This document shows, piece after piece, positions 62,741 through 64,000 of a stretch of DNA of 64,000 nt. Under the pieces are notes generated by a model. That model saw only the letters and a list, made by a program, of their open reading frames with translations. It had not been told where the DNA came from and did no database searches. How positions within the stretch are numbered: the first letter of the stretch is position 1; each line of letters opens with the position of its first letter. This DNA comes from Datnioides undecimradiatus (Eukaryota > Chordata > Actinopteri > Lobotiformes > Datnioididae): NCBI GenBank assembly GCA_008933995.1, contig WARS01000033.1, positions 8,632,287 through 8,696,286 on the forward strand. Direction: 5' to 3'. A program made the position numbers and the translations under genes.

Positions 62741-64000
62741 CTGGAGGAGGAACGCACACATACATACATACGCATAAACACACACCTACAAGATCACTCC
62801 CTGAGGAGCAGCACACCTCTTTCTTGACCTCTGCTTATTCACTTCCTCTTATGTGTGGAATATGAAACTTAAGAGGAGGTGCTGGTGTTATGTGTATGTA
62901 TTAAAACTAAATTAATGTTCACTTTTTCACCCTTTTTGTGTAAATTTAATCCATCTTGGCGCATGTAAATATTGTGCACCCAAGTCTGAATAATGAGGTC
63001 TAGATAAGCCCCCAATCTACCGTGAATGGTCAAAAGAAGAGCTTGTGGTTCAGGCTGAGTAACAGAGTCACAGTAATTTCACAGGCTTTGGGAAAGAGCC
63101 GAGCTTCATGCAAAGCACGTTTGTTCCATCTGAATCGTTTTCTCATGACTGATAAAAGGAAGAAAGACACGTCACAACAAAACCGGCCCAAAGGGCAGCA
63201 TGGCACCTAATGAGGGACTTTGCATCTGAGACAAGGAGGATTTGGAGTTCTCCTTTGATATTACTAAAGAAGCCAGACTTCCCTCCTACTGGGGATGAGA
63301 TAACCACTTCAAGGTCAGATGCTTTTGATGGCTATCACTGTGTTCTCTGGCAGGTTTTAACAATGCCTTACAGCCTGCTGTGTGTCTCTAGTGCAGCCAA
63401 AAATATTCTGATGGGTAGGCCTTGCATATATTGAGCGGACCAAAGATTTGGCACTGGGATGGCTTAATCTAATAAGGAACAGGGTCTGCTGTTCGAGGGT
63501 GGCAGGAGCTCAATTTTGTCCTTTAGTGAAATTCCACTTGAAAAGCATTCTGTTCAAGACAGATGGTTTTATTTGTTTAGTGTACTGCAACTCAACACTT
63601 AAAGGAAAGTCCAGTTAATGCTTGTCTAGTATGTGCACTGCGCTCACAGGCACACACCATATACCAGCCCAGAGGAAATTCATTTTGCAAACAAATGCAC
63701 CAACAAATTAAATGGGCAGGCATTAATACATGACAGACGTGACACGTTACAGGTTATTCTCTGAACAAATAGTGCTCCATCAGAAACAAAAAACCCTATT
63801 ATTATAAAAAGCACTATCATCAACGCGGCCTATATCAGGTGCATTAACCTTTTTACCACATGAATCATTTATCTGACAACTCAAGCACCATGTACACAGT
63901 CACTGAACAAACAACAGAAACAGATGAGGATACTGCAGCAGCAGGTCTAACATTCAGATACAAAGCAGTCGGTGATCTCAGTCGGTTGTTCAATTTGCTA
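62741..64000 (-). other. myo18a: myo18a intron, cut by the window end
   Basis: Upstream of the first visible myo18a exon. I see no further exon with a coiled-coil frame and splice sites up to the edge. Confidence 0.7.

Noticed and set aside
1..64000. CRISPR array, bacterial operon, viral insertion or toxin system
   Set aside because: No regularly spaced direct repeats, no reverse transcriptase, transposase or capsid-like frames; the organisation is that of vertebrate nuclear DNA.

Overview
The window looks like a piece of a ray-finned (probably percomorph) fish nuclear chromosome. It is AT-rich, intron- and intergenic-dominated, and full of (CA)n/(TG)n microsatellites. It carries several degenerate dispersed repeats of types I recognise as common in fish genomes. 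There is no bacterial, organellar or viral gene organisation. Nearly all open reading frames over 60 codons are chance readings. Coding evidence comes from short exons with matching splice sites and phases, all on the minus strand.

Right part (about 50.6-64 kb, minus strand): the 3' end of myo18a (unconventional myosin-XVIIIa). In transcription order the exons are 62740-62603, 60758-60573, 60476-60337, 59675-59631 (a 15-residue cassette) and 55011-54889. They encode the end of the coiled-coil tail and the conserved non-helical tailpiece, and every junction phase agrees. After 54889 there are two alternative 3' ends in the same phase. One is a 1405-bp terminal exon (54329-52925) with a 467-residue serine/lysine-rich tail. 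The other is a short exon (50731-50641) encoding the 29-residue acidic C-terminus that resembles canonical mammalian MYO18A. A 37-bp candidate exon at 59974-59938 would shift the frame.

Middle (about 22.6-50.6 kb): a 28-kb stretch with no gene I can support, holding microsatellites, a roughly 730-bp dispersed repeat and tRNA-like SINE debris.

Left part: at 22.2 kb lies a first coding exon on the minus strand (signal peptide, phase-1 donor, CpG-richer leader), with a near-consensus RE1/NRSE (REST) element in its leader or promoter. In mammals SEZ6 lies downstream of MYO18A in the same orientation, and SEZ6L lies downstream of MYO18B. I therefore infer that this is exon 1 of a sez6-family gene, and that 1-22,090 is the start of its large first intron. 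The sequence itself shows only a neuronal-type promoter and a secreted or membrane protein start.

The two genes are tandem on one strand. myo18a makes a cytoskeletal/Golgi myosin; sez6-type proteins are neuronal surface proteins. There is no sign that they act together. Their linkage is an ancient synteny.
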